Positions 1 through 5,856 of a stretch of DNA of 5,856 nucleotides are shown in pieces. Position 1 is the first letter of the stretch, and each line of letters opens with the position of its first letter. The notes under the pieces were generated by a model. It searched no databases, was not told where the DNA came from, and saw nothing but the letters and a program-made list of their open reading frames with translations. This DNA comes from Flavipsychrobacter stenotrophus (GTDB lineage: Bacteria > Bacteroidota > Bacteroidia > Chitinophagales > Chitinophagaceae), in the NCBI GenBank assembly GCA_947372365.1, contig CANBTK010000155.1:1-5856 (forward strand), in the 5' to 3' direction. Made by a program: the position numbers and the translations under genes.

Positions 1-72
1 CACCGTAGCCTATTTTTAACCGATACCTGTATGGTTTCAATTATTTATTGTTAAGTGCTATATTTGTAGGTA
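1..72. other. Short non-coding leader, possibly with the tail of a gene from the left
   Basis: No complete gene fits here. Read on the plus strand, frame 2 ends in a stop at 17-19 and frame 1 in a stop at 52-54, so either could be the last codons of a gene entering from the left. The stretch is too short to decide between them. The AT-rich part from about 33 to 72 holds the candidate promoter of the methyltransferase gene. No convincing hairpin terminator is visible. Confidence 0.4.
35..66 (+). promoter_or_regulatory. Candidate Bacteroidota-type promoter for the methyltransferase gene
   Basis: TATATTTG at 59-66, followed by T, matches the Bacteroidota -7 consensus TAnnTTTG(Y) at every fixed position. 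A TTTC at 35-38, 20 bases upstream, could serve as a weak version of the -33 TTTG box. With normal geometry, transcription would begin near 71-74, on top of the first ATG at 73. The message would then be leaderless, or translation would start at the second ATG at 94. The assignment is by motif only; AT-rich DNA can produce such a match by chance. Confidence 0.42.
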
Positions 73-669
73 ATGGCATTTTGTGCCCTGACTATGGCTT
101 ACGGGGATATTTCAATTATACTTATTGCGGTTATCATCGCGCTATCGGGAGTGGTGATAAACCTTGTTAAAAAGGGTGGCAGAACGCAGGTGGTTTATGA
201 GCAGGATGGGGGCACCTTGCTGGCCTTCAGGCTGGTTGTGCCTGTAGCACTTGTTGCCAGTGTGGCGGTTTATTTTTTAAAGGTGGGGCATATTGCCGCA
301 TTCCCGGCCGGGCTACTTTATGCAGGCTACCTGCTTGTTGCTGCCGGGCTGCTCATACGCTGGGTGGCGGTGCTGAGCCTGGGCGATGCGTTTACGGTAA
401 AGGTAACGATACTTAAAAATCATGGGCTTAACACGGGGGGCATCTACAAAAACATACGGCACCCCAGCTATACCGGCTTATTGATGTACTACCTGGGCCT
501 GGGGCTGGTTATGCAGAATTGGGTTTGCCTGGCGGTACTGGCGGCTGCCCCGCTCTGGGTGACGCTGAACAGGATAAAACTGGAAGAGCGTGTTTTAAAC
601 AGCCATTTTGGAGATGAATATAAGGCGTACTCCCTAAGGGCATGGAAGCTGCTGCCCTATATTTTTTAA
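73..669 (+). CDS. ICMT/PEMT-family membrane methyltransferase
   Basis: The product is a 198-residue integral membrane protein of the isoprenylcysteine carboxyl methyltransferase / phospholipid N-methyltransferase superfamily, which uses S-adenosylmethionine. Hydrophobic segments lie at about residues 12-32, 52-70, 76-103 and 134-165. The family signature is at 123-133 (GIYKNIRHPSY, with the RHP core at 129-131). It is followed by the EE pair at 171-172 and the FGDEY motif at 179-183, in the normal order and spacing near the C-terminus. The length is usual for bacterial members. Bacteria generally lack prenylated CaaX proteins, so the real acceptor is unknown; a lipid or small carboxylate or amine is possible. 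The ATG at 73 is preceded by an in-frame TAG at 67-69, so no longer start exists. The ATG at 94 (Met8) is a real alternative because the candidate promoter would place the transcript start at about 72. The gene lies opposite to the operon on its right and overlaps its last gene by 4 bases, so it is not co-transcribed with it. Confidence 0.87.
   Translation: MAFCALTMAYGDISIILIAVIIALSGVVINLVKKGGRTQVVYEQDGGTLLAFRLVVPVALVASVAVYFLKVGHIAAFPAGLLYAGYLLVAAGLLIRWVAVLSLGDAFTVKVTILKNHGLNTGGIYKNIRHPSYTGLLMYYLGLGLVMQNWVCLAVLAAAPLWVTLNRIKLEERVLNSHFGDEYKAYSLRAWKLLPYIF
666..669. other. Overlapping convergent stop codons
   Basis: The palindrome TTAA holds the plus-strand TAA of the methyltransferase gene (667-669) and the minus-strand TAA of the cytidylyltransferase gene (complement of 666-668). 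Around it are A and T runs (about 661-681) but no GC-rich stem, so no ordinary intrinsic terminator separates the two transcription units. Confidence 0.9.
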
Positions 670-1175
670 AAACTCTTTTTTATCCGTGCGGCTACCAGCA
701 GCCAAGAGAAGAATATGTGTGTAATAATGGACAACAGAAAAAGCTGCACTGCCCCCAACAAGCTAAGCCTCAAAAGATAGTAGCTGAATAACGCCACCCC
801 CAAACTGGAGTCGGTTTTATCAAGCAGCATAAACAGCCAGCGGTTGCTTTGGGCATTGCCGCCGGGCGCTATCCCCAGCCTGCGCTTGAGGTAGGAGTTG
901 GGCAGCTCAAACAGCATGTATGCAAAGCCTAACAACCCGCCAATTACAGCCGCCTTCCATAGCGGGAAGTGAGGGATAGGGAAGTTAATAACCACCTGAA
1001 AAAACGCATTGAGCGGTGGCACAATAAAGAAACCCCTCCACGTTTTGTTCTGGCCGAAAAGCGGCGTAGCAATGGGGTGTGTAAGAAAAGGGAACAGCCC
1101 CTTCTTTACTATAATAATGTGCAGCACATTAGATAGTATAAGCGGGGCGATGGCGTAAATAAACAGCTCCTTCAT
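666..1175 (-). CDS. CDP-archaeol synthase-like (CarS/DUF46) membrane cytidylyltransferase
   Basis: This 169-residue membrane protein resembles the CarS family (CDP-2,3-bis-geranylgeranyl-glycerol synthase, related to CdsA). In archaea CarS transfers CMP from CTP to an unsaturated archaeal lipid phosphate. Signatures visible in order are FGQNKTWRGF at 40-49, the FELPNSYLKRRLGIAPGG block at 89-106, and the acidic motif LLDKTDSSLG at 117-126, whose aspartates D119 and D122 probably bind the metal with CTP. Hydrophobic segments are at about 4-23, 50-66, 72-90, 124-141 and 142-162, consistent with roughly five membrane spans. The length is near that of archaeal CarS. The ATG at 1175 lies one base after the TAA of the upstream reductase-kinase gene and has no Shine-Dalgarno sequence, so translation is probably coupled. 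No archaeal-type glycerol-phosphate prenyltransferase is seen in the window. The substrate may be phosphatidate, a prenyl phosphate or another lipid phosphate. The family call is firm; the substrate is not. Confidence 0.82.
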   Translation of the reverse strand: MKELFIYAIAPLILSNVLHIIIVKKGLFPFLTHPIATPLFGQNKTWRGFFIVPPLNAFFQVVINFPIPHFPLWKAAVIGGLLGFAYMLFELPNSYLKRRLGIAPGGNAQSNRWLFMLLDKTDSSLGVALFSYYLLRLSLLGAVQLFLLSIITHIFFSWLLVAARIKKSF

Positions 1176-1179
1176 ATTA
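1173..1179 (-). promoter_or_regulatory. Stop-restart junction TAATATG
   Basis: Read on the minus strand, the reductase-kinase TAA is followed by a single T and then the ATG of the cytidylyltransferase gene. No purine-rich ribosome binding site lies in the 20 bases upstream. This layout favours translation of the downstream gene by terminating ribosomes that restart, and so roughly matched output of the two proteins. Confidence 0.6.
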
Positions 1180-3513
1180 CAGCGTTTCTAGCAGGGCTAA
1201 CATACGGAACGAATTCAGGAATATGCGTATGGCAAATTCATAGTCCATGAGTATGCGGCCTGCCATATAAAATGATACCCGGGTTACCAGGTATTCTTTG
1301 AGCGAATATACGTAGCCTTTTTTCCACTCTTCCCATGCTACCTGGGTGGGCTGTATAGCATGGTGGTACCTGATGTACCTTTCAAAAATAGCTGCATCAA
1401 AATTTTCGGGTAATACAAAGCTGAGGAATTCTACAATATCCCTGTGGGGGAAATTTACGGCAGCCAGTTCCCAGTCGTAAATACAAATGCGGCCATCCTT
1501 CCTTATGCAGGCGTTGCGCGAATTGAAGTCGTTGTGGACAATTGTTTTTTGCAGTTTAAGGTTGTTGTGCCCATCTTCCAGTTCTGCAATAAAGCCCAGC
1601 AATTTTTCGGGCAGGTTCCGCCATTCGTAATTGTCGTATTCTTTTATAATGATTTGGGCAAACTTTTCATACAGTGGCATGGCAGCCCACGGTTCAAATG
1701 TTTTTATTTCCCCGGGCCTCCCGGCAAAGGCATCAACTGAGAAAAGCCCGTGCACTTCCGTTACCGCTTTAATGGCCTCCTCAATATAGCTTTCTGTCCA
1801 TTTCGCTGGTTCGTTCTCGGAGTTGATAACCAGCAGTTCGTTGTAATCAAGGCTTTCCAGCAATAGCAGGTACACCTCCCTTGGCTCGTCTTGTTTGCAA
1901 CCATAAAACCCCGGTATGCAGCCGGGTTTACTTTGGTGCAGCAACTGGTAAAGCAGTATTTCTTTCTTGTGGCAGTGTTTGTATTCAAGTACGCCCTCGT
2001 ACTCCGAAATCAGGTCGGCAAGCTGAGGGTCAATAGATGCGGCCATAAGGTGCAGCCCCCTTATTACTTCGCTATCCAGCGGCTTGCTTTTTATCAGCAC
2101 CTGCTTTTTTTCTGTGCCCCCGGTTGTGCTGTTGCCCCTGAATTCCAGTTCCGCAGGCACAAAGCCTACCAGCTTCTTATTCACCCTGCTGGTAAGGGTT
2201 ATCATAATGCCATTTTCTATTAGCTTGCCGTCAGATAGTTCCACCCCAACCAGTTCTTTGCCCTCAAAATTACCGTTAAGGCATTGTTGAATAAGCTCTT
2301 TATCCAGGCCTGATTTGGTGAGCCAGTTTACGGGTTTATTACGGCCTAGTTTCTCGTGCGATTTTGCAAACTGCCCGCTGACAATGGCAGCAAATGTTGA
2401 TACCTCCAGCGAAAGCGCGAAGCCGGCAATCAGCTTTGCAAAGCGCTCTACTTTGCCAGCCCCGGCGCAACCCATCAGCTTAAGCGCTTCGTTTTGTTTG
2501 GGCAGGTGGGTACCGCCGCCTACTGTGCCAATAACCAGCGATGGCAGGCTCAGGCTGCAATACAGCCCACGGGCCGATTGCTCTACGTTCAGTATGCCTA
2601 CGCCCGCCTCATGGATGCTGGCGAGGTCTTGCCCGGTAGCAACAAATATGGCGGCTATGGCATTGGCTACATTTATGTTGTAGCCTACCATGCCATCAAG
2701 CAGGCCCAGTACCCGCGACTGGTTAAAGCAGCGTATGAAATCGCGCGAATTAGTGCGCAGCACTTTTTCTATTACATGCTCATCCAGCTCGCACTCGGCT
2801 ATTACATGCACTCCCCGCCCATGCATCATTGAAAAATGGGAAACTTTCTTATCAGATGCCCCATTGCCTTCTATTACAAAATGCACCGGCTCAATGCCGC
2901 ACTCTTCAATAAAGTGCTGGTTCATCCACAGCACGCCGTGCCATGTGCAGGTAGTGGTCATGTTTTGCCCGGCGGCATCGCCGGTGGTATATACAAACCT
3001 CAGGTGCACACTTTTGCCCGTTACTACAGGTAGTATGGCCTGCAGCTTTGCATGGTTGGAATATTGCTCTACTTTATTTTTTATCTTATCAAATTGCAGC
3101 GCCACCCAGTTTTTGAAAATAAGGCTGTCGCCCAGGCTGCTGAATATAAATAACGGGCTGCGTATCATTTTCTGGTGGATAACGGCAGCCGAAAAACCAC
3201 CGCTATAGCTTATCGCTTTTGCCCCCCGGTTCATGCTGGCTACTAATGCGCCTTCCAGTGTGCCGGCTGCGGTATATGCCATTTCCTCATTGCCTTCGGT
3301 ACGGAAAAGCAGCGGGCCTACCAGCCCTACCGGGATTTCGACCGAGCCTATAAAGGATTCTATATTATGCCTGATGGTATCGGGGTGGAGCGTTGTGCCT
3401 GATAACGAACCAACGGGGATGCCCAGCCCCTCCAGGTACTTTACCCTCTTTTCTGTTGCATCTCCTGTTACTAAACCCCTGCCGGGTACAATTGGATAAT
3501 CTTCCATGTGCAT
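1177..3513 (-). CDS. Class I HMG-CoA reductase fused to an APH/choline-kinase-like phosphotransferase
   Basis: The 778-residue protein has two modules and no membrane segments, so it is probably cytosolic. Residues 1 to about 405 are a class I-type HMG-CoA reductase, which in the family reduces HMG-CoA to mevalonate with two NADPH. It shows the ENVIG-like segment ESFIGSVEIPVGLVGPL at 52-68, TLEGALVAS (85-93) with catalytic Glu87, GDAAGQNM (178-185) at the cofactor motif, SDKK (220-223) with catalytic Lys222, GQDLAS (294-299) with Asp296, IGTVGGGT (328-335), and SHEKLGRN (385-392) with catalytic His386. All four catalytic residues are kept. Residues from about 428 to 778 are a protein-kinase-fold small-molecule phosphotransferase: likely ATP lysine K475, helix-C glutamate E518, catalytic loop HNDFNSRN at 660-667 with Asp662, and metal motif DWE at 680-682. 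The frame is continuous across the junction, with no sign of frameshift. The ATG at 3513 is 6 bases after the upstream stop; the ATG at 3507 (Met3) is equally possible. The kinase substrate is unknown; mevalonate or a related alcohol is an inference. Confidence 0.88.
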   Translation of the reverse strand: MHMEDYPIVPGRGLVTGDATEKRVKYLEGLGIPVGSLSGTTLHPDTIRHNIESFIGSVEIPVGLVGPLLFRTEGNEEMAYTAAGTLEGALVASMNRGAKAISYSGGFSAAVIHQKMIRSPLFIFSSLGDSLIFKNWVALQFDKIKNKVEQYSNHAKLQAILPVVTGKSVHLRFVYTTGDAAGQNMTTTCTWHGVLWMNQHFIEECGIEPVHFVIEGNGASDKKVSHFSMMHGRGVHVIAECELDEHVIEKVLRTNSRDFIRCFNQSRVLGLLDGMVGYNINVANAIAAIFVATGQDLASIHEAGVGILNVEQSARGLYCSLSLPSLVIGTVGGGTHLPKQNEALKLMGCAGAGKVERFAKLIAGFALSLEVSTFAAIVSGQFAKSHEKLGRNKPVNWLTKSGLDKELIQQCLNGNFEGKELVGVELSDGKLIENGIMITLTSRVNKKLVGFVPAELEFRGNSTTGGTEKKQVLIKSKPLDSEVIRGLHLMAASIDPQLADLISEYEGVLEYKHCHKKEILLYQLLHQSKPGCIPGFYGCKQDEPREVYLLLLESLDYNELLVINSENEPAKWTESYIEEAIKAVTEVHGLFSVDAFAGRPGEIKTFEPWAAMPLYEKFAQIIIKEYDNYEWRNLPEKLLGFIAELEDGHNNLKLQKTIVHNDFNSRNACIRKDGRICIYDWELAAVNFPHRDIVEFLSFVLPENFDAAIFERYIRYHHAIQPTQVAWEEWKKGYVYSLKEYLVTRVSFYMAGRILMDYEFAIRIFLNSFRMLALLETL
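1180..2232 (-). other. APH/choline-kinase-like kinase module of the fusion protein
   Basis: This stretch encodes residues 428-778, about 350 residues, the normal size for a complete aminoglycoside/choline-kinase-type phosphotransferase. The catalytic loop HNDFNSRN is at 1513-1536 (Asp662 codon 1528-1530), and the metal-binding DWE lies 13 residues further on. Both lobes look complete and all expected catalytic residues are present, so the domain is probably active. Nothing in the sequence fixes the acceptor. An aminoglycoside resistance role is unlikely given the fusion and operon context. Confidence 0.78.
2299..3513 (-). other. HMG-CoA reductase module of the fusion protein
   Basis: This stretch encodes residues 1-405. 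It aligns by eye with the catalytic domain of class I reductases over its whole length, without the N-terminal membrane anchor of eukaryotic enzymes. Codons for the catalytic tetrad are at 3253-3255 (Glu87), 2848-2850 (Lys222), 2626-2628 (Asp296) and 2356-2358 (His386). Deviations from typical class I sequence include AAGTLEG where ATTEG is usual, and GDAAGQNM where GDAMGMNM is usual. Confidence 0.85.
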
Positions 3514-3519
3514 ACTTGT

Positions 3520-5856
3520 TTAAACTGCTTTGGGCTTGAAAGCTACAGTGCCTGCATCGCCATCGAGGTGCAGGTAATCGCCGTTTTTAAAAATTGAGGT
3601 TGCACCTGCCACCCCTACTACTACCGGGATGCCCAGCTCCCGGCCTACAATAGCGGTGTGCGACAGTAACGAGCCTTTTTCGCACACCATACCTGCTGCC
3701 TGTGCCATCAGGAAAACCCATCCCGGGTCGGTCATTTTTGAGACCAGTATTTTGCCCCGCACATCTGCATCCAGCCTTGGCTCCGTTATTACAGCGGCCT
3801 CGGCATCGACCGCCCCTTTTGAAACAGCAAGGCCCTGAAAGGTGCCTGCTTTCGGGCTTACCTTCTTTTTGTTTTTATCAAATACTGGCACGCTGCCATC
3901 CATATACATAATCCTATCTGGCAGTGTTAGTGTGCCGTACTTTTCATACCGGGCTTTTAGCCCGGCTATTAATGCTGCTTTGCTATCCCTGTTGCCTTCG
4001 GTGCAAAATGATTTTAAATCCTGCATGGTTAGGTAAAATACGTCTTCCTGCGCATCTATTACCTTTTCGCCCACCATCATTTTCCCTACCTCTAAAAATA
4101 TGTCTTTTACGGCGCTGTACCCTCGGGTGCGGCAGAAGCGCATATTTTCCCGCTGCTTTAACCCATACCGGGCAAGCCTAAGCATAGCGTTCAATGCCAT
4201 TGCCGAGGGCTGCCACCATTTGAGCTTTTGGCTAACTGCCGCTTCAGCCCCCTCCCTTATCTGTTGTTGCTTGCCCCTGAAACCGGCAGCGGTAGTATCA
4301 GATAACAACTGGTTGCGCAGCATGCCTATAAATATTTCGGGGTTGCGGCGCAGCGACTTTGTTTCCAGCTTTAGTTCGGCCAGTGTCCTGTCCCCGAATT
4401 TCTCTAAATAACTACATGCCTTTTCATAAAAGGCTTTGTGCTTTTCTTGCTGCAGCACCTTCCATGTTTCGGCGGCAGGCAGCGTAAACAGCTGAACGAG
4501 TTCCGGGTTTTGTTTTACTTCTTCTTTTAGTTCCAGTACGGAAAGTATTGTTTCTTCGGAATCTATGCCTCCTATGCCACACAGCAAATCGTTGGCCAGC
4601 CCTGCGCTGGCTTCCGGCATGTATTTTTTAATTAGGCCCTGTAGCCAGCCAAATGCTTTGAAGGCAATAAAGTCGTTGACTATAGTAAGGTGCCACGGCT
4701 TGAAAAGCAGTGCTGTGCTTTTTTCATAGTGCGCCCACAATGCAGCTGGGGATGCAAGGTTTTCCTGATAGCCCCGCAATAAGGTGTAGTTATGGGTAAA
4801 TTCTTTGAAGAACCGCTTGTTACCGCGCTTATAGTTCACTATCAGTTTTGCTGATGCCGCCCCTGCCCTGAACTTGTTCCTGAAAGAAAAATTTACCTTG
4901 TCGGCCGCGCCATCGGCAAGCCCTACGGCCTGTTCCCACGCTTCCATTGACTTGCGCGAATTATGCACCAGCGATAGCATGCGGTACCAGTTATCTAACC
5001 GGTAATAAATGCGCCCATCAAAATGCTCCAACAGGTTCTCAAAAACCAGCGCATATTTTTTTATGGTTTGGGGCGCTACCATAAAAGCCCCTGCGCTCCC
5101 TGAAAAAACTTTCTGGTAAGCATCGGCCACAAAGCTGTAGGTTAATGGCAGCGTAATGCCAGGATAGCTCTCTACTATATTAGTGTTATCCAGTATTTTT
5201 ATTTTGTCGCGGTTCAGTGTAGTGATAGGGCGCATCTGTAGCAGGTACAGCTTCCCATCCGCATCAAACGAAAACTCTATATCGGCTGGTGTGCCCAGCA
5301 GTTTTTCGGCCGATGCCATATAATCGCACACTTCAAAAACCTGAGCCTCGCTCAGGGTGGGCTGATGCCCTTTGGTTTCATCAACAGGCACTACTGCCAG
5401 GCCTATGCCCGGGCTATATACCACCGCCGATGTTTTGTGGGCCACCTCTGTATCTATAAGCCTCATCTGCCGGTTTACGGTATAGGTGTCGGTTTCCACT
5501 TTGTCGGCAACAATACCTTCGCCCAGCCCATAGCCTGCTACCAGCAACATATCGGCCATATTGCCGGCAATGTTCATAGAAAAGCCTACGCCCGATTTTT
5601 CGGCAGCTACCATCTGCTGCACTACCACTGCAAATTGGACCCCCTTCAGCGGCAGCCCTTGCAGGCACCTGTATTTGAGCGCAGCGAACGACCAGCCGGA
5701 AGCAATTACTTTTAACAGGCTGATGCCCAGGCTTTCGCTATCAACGTACAAAAGGCTATCGTGCTGCCCGGCAAATGATGCTACTGAACCATCTTCCGCA
5801 ATGGCTGATGAGCGCACCGCCACTAGATAGTTGGTACCTGCAATTTGGGTACATGC
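3520..5856 (-). CDS. Swivelling-histidine dikinase of the PEP synthase/rifampin phosphotransferase type (5' end off window)
   Basis: Family members use ATP to phosphorylate a histidine on a mobile domain, which passes the phosphate to a substrate. The frame stays open to the right edge. The GTG at 5823 is not a credible start: it falls inside the ATP-grasp motif VAVRSSAIAED and is preceded by in-frame residues ending GTNYL. Counting from that GTG codon as 1, the ATP-binding domain runs to about 203 (Arg4; VVVQQMVAAEKSGV 66-79; GYGLGEGIV 97-105; DIEF with Glu183; LQMRPIT 195-201). A helical middle region spans about 205-655 and opens with NIVESYPGITLPLTYSF (215-231). The mobile histidine domain is at about 655-767, with SHTAIVGRELGIP (721-733) and His722 (codon 3658-3660). 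The protein then ends. The TIM-barrel PEP/pyruvate domain of true PEP synthase is absent. This ATP-grasp/middle/His order is that of rifampin phosphotransferases, and motif spacing suggests about 100 N-terminal residues are missing. The substrate is unknown. The stop is 6 bases before the next operon gene. Confidence 0.85.
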   Translation of the reverse strand, partial: ACTQIAGTNYLVAVRSSAIAEDGSVASFAGQHDSLLYVDSESLGISLLKVIASGWSFAALKYRCLQGLPLKGVQFAVVVQQMVAAEKSGVGFSMNIAGNMADMLLVAGYGLGEGIVADKVETDTYTVNRQMRLIDTEVAHKTSAVVYSPGIGLAVVPVDETKGHQPTLSEAQVFEVCDYMASAEKLLGTPADIEFSFDADGKLYLLQMRPITTLNRDKIKILDNTNIVESYPGITLPLTYSFVADAYQKVFSGSAGAFMVAPQTIKKYALVFENLLEHFDGRIYYRLDNWYRMLSLVHNSRKSMEAWEQAVGLADGAADKVNFSFRNKFRAGAASAKLIVNYKRGNKRFFKEFTHNYTLLRGYQENLASPAALWAHYEKSTALLFKPWHLTIVNDFIAFKAFGWLQGLIKKYMPEASAGLANDLLCGIGGIDSEETILSVLELKEEVKQNPELVQLFTLPAAETWKVLQQEKHKAFYEKACSYLEKFGDRTLAELKLETKSLRRNPEIFIGMLRNQLLSDTTAAGFRGKQQQIREGAEAAVSQKLKWWQPSAMALNAMLRLARYGLKQRENMRFCRTRGYSAVKDIFLEVGKMMVGEKVIDAQEDVFYLTMQDLKSFCTEGNRDSKAALIAGLKARYEKYGTLTLPDRIMYMDGSVPVFDKNKKKVSPKAGTFQGLAVSKGAVDAEAAVITEPRLDADVRGKILVSKMTDPGWVFLMAQAAGMVCEKGSLLSHTAIVGRELGIPVVVGVAGATSIFKNGDYLHLDGDAGTVAFKPKAV

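Noticed and set aside
660..690. Intrinsic bidirectional terminator between the convergent genes
   Set aside because: The only stem possible is A/T pairs of about five bases with a three-base loop, too weak for a typical terminator.
1761..1988. Minus-strand 75-residue frame inside the kinase module, read as possible evidence of a frameshift
   Set aside because: The main frame is continuous and matches the kinase family on both sides, so no frameshift is needed; the nested frame has no recognisable domain.
1180..2232. Antibiotic resistance by aminoglycoside phosphotransferase
   Set aside because: The fold is shared with choline and other small-molecule kinases. Fusion to HMG-CoA reductase and the operon context argue for a metabolic role.
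1444..3499. Several plus-strand open frames (for example 1444-1740, 1891-2223, 2315-2683, 2690-3208, 3233-3499) opposite the reductase-kinase gene
   Set aside because: They are antisense to a strongly conserved gene, overlap each other in different frames, show no recognisable motif, and have compositions typical of shadow translations.
5414..5668. Minus-strand 84-residue frame nested within the dikinase gene
   Set aside because: It lies in another frame over the conserved ATP-grasp region and shows no family features.
3629..5830. Plus-strand open frames opposite the dikinase gene (for example 3924-4181, 4100-4411, 5365-5715, 5561-5830)
   Set aside because: The minus-strand frame carries clear ATP-grasp and histidine-domain motifs throughout; the opposite frames are low-complexity, cysteine- and proline-rich shadows.
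3520..5856. Rifampicin resistance by a dedicated rifampin phosphotransferase
   Set aside because: Only the domain order is shared. No rifampicin-binding residues could be confirmed by eye, and the metabolic operon context makes resistance unlikely.
1..5856. CRISPR array, insertion sequence, tRNA or rRNA gene
   Set aside because: No regularly spaced repeats, terminal inverted repeats, transposase motifs or RNA gene signatures were noticed, and almost every base is taken up by the four genes.

Overview
The window looks like a chromosomal piece of a Bacteroidota-type bacterium. That assignment rests on a near-perfect Bacteroidota -7 promoter motif (TAnnTTTG) at 59-66, the lack of clear Shine-Dalgarno sequences before any gene, and the general character of the proteins. 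It is an inference, because there is no rRNA or other marker gene. Coding density is very high: apart from the first 72 bases there is almost no intergenic DNA.

Layout: (1) 1-72 is a short leader with a likely promoter. (2) 73-669 (+) encodes a small membrane methyltransferase of the isoprenylcysteine carboxyl methyltransferase (ICMT) type. (3) Three genes follow on the minus strand and are read right to left. They are an incomplete phosphohistidine-swivel dikinase (5856 to 3520), a class I HMG-CoA reductase fused to an APH/choline-kinase-like phosphotransferase (3513 to 1177), and a CDP-archaeol-synthase-like membrane cytidylyltransferase (1175 to 666). The three are separated by only 6 and 1 bases and almost certainly form one operon, whose promoter and first gene start lie beyond the right edge. 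The operon runs tail to tail into the methyltransferase gene, and the two stop codons overlap in TTAA at 666-669.

The operon reads like a pathway. A reductase makes a primary alcohol from an acyl-CoA, a kinase on the same polypeptide could phosphorylate an alcohol, a second ATP-driven phosphotransferase is encoded upstream, and a CTP-dependent membrane enzyme could activate a lipid phosphate to a CDP-lipid. Each family is recognised from motifs. The combined pathway, pointing to an isoprenoid or unusual lipid headgroup product, is inference. The dikinase lacks the C-terminal PEP/pyruvate-binding barrel of true PEP synthase, so the usual 'PEP synthase' label would probably be wrong. All other long open frames are shadows of these genes.
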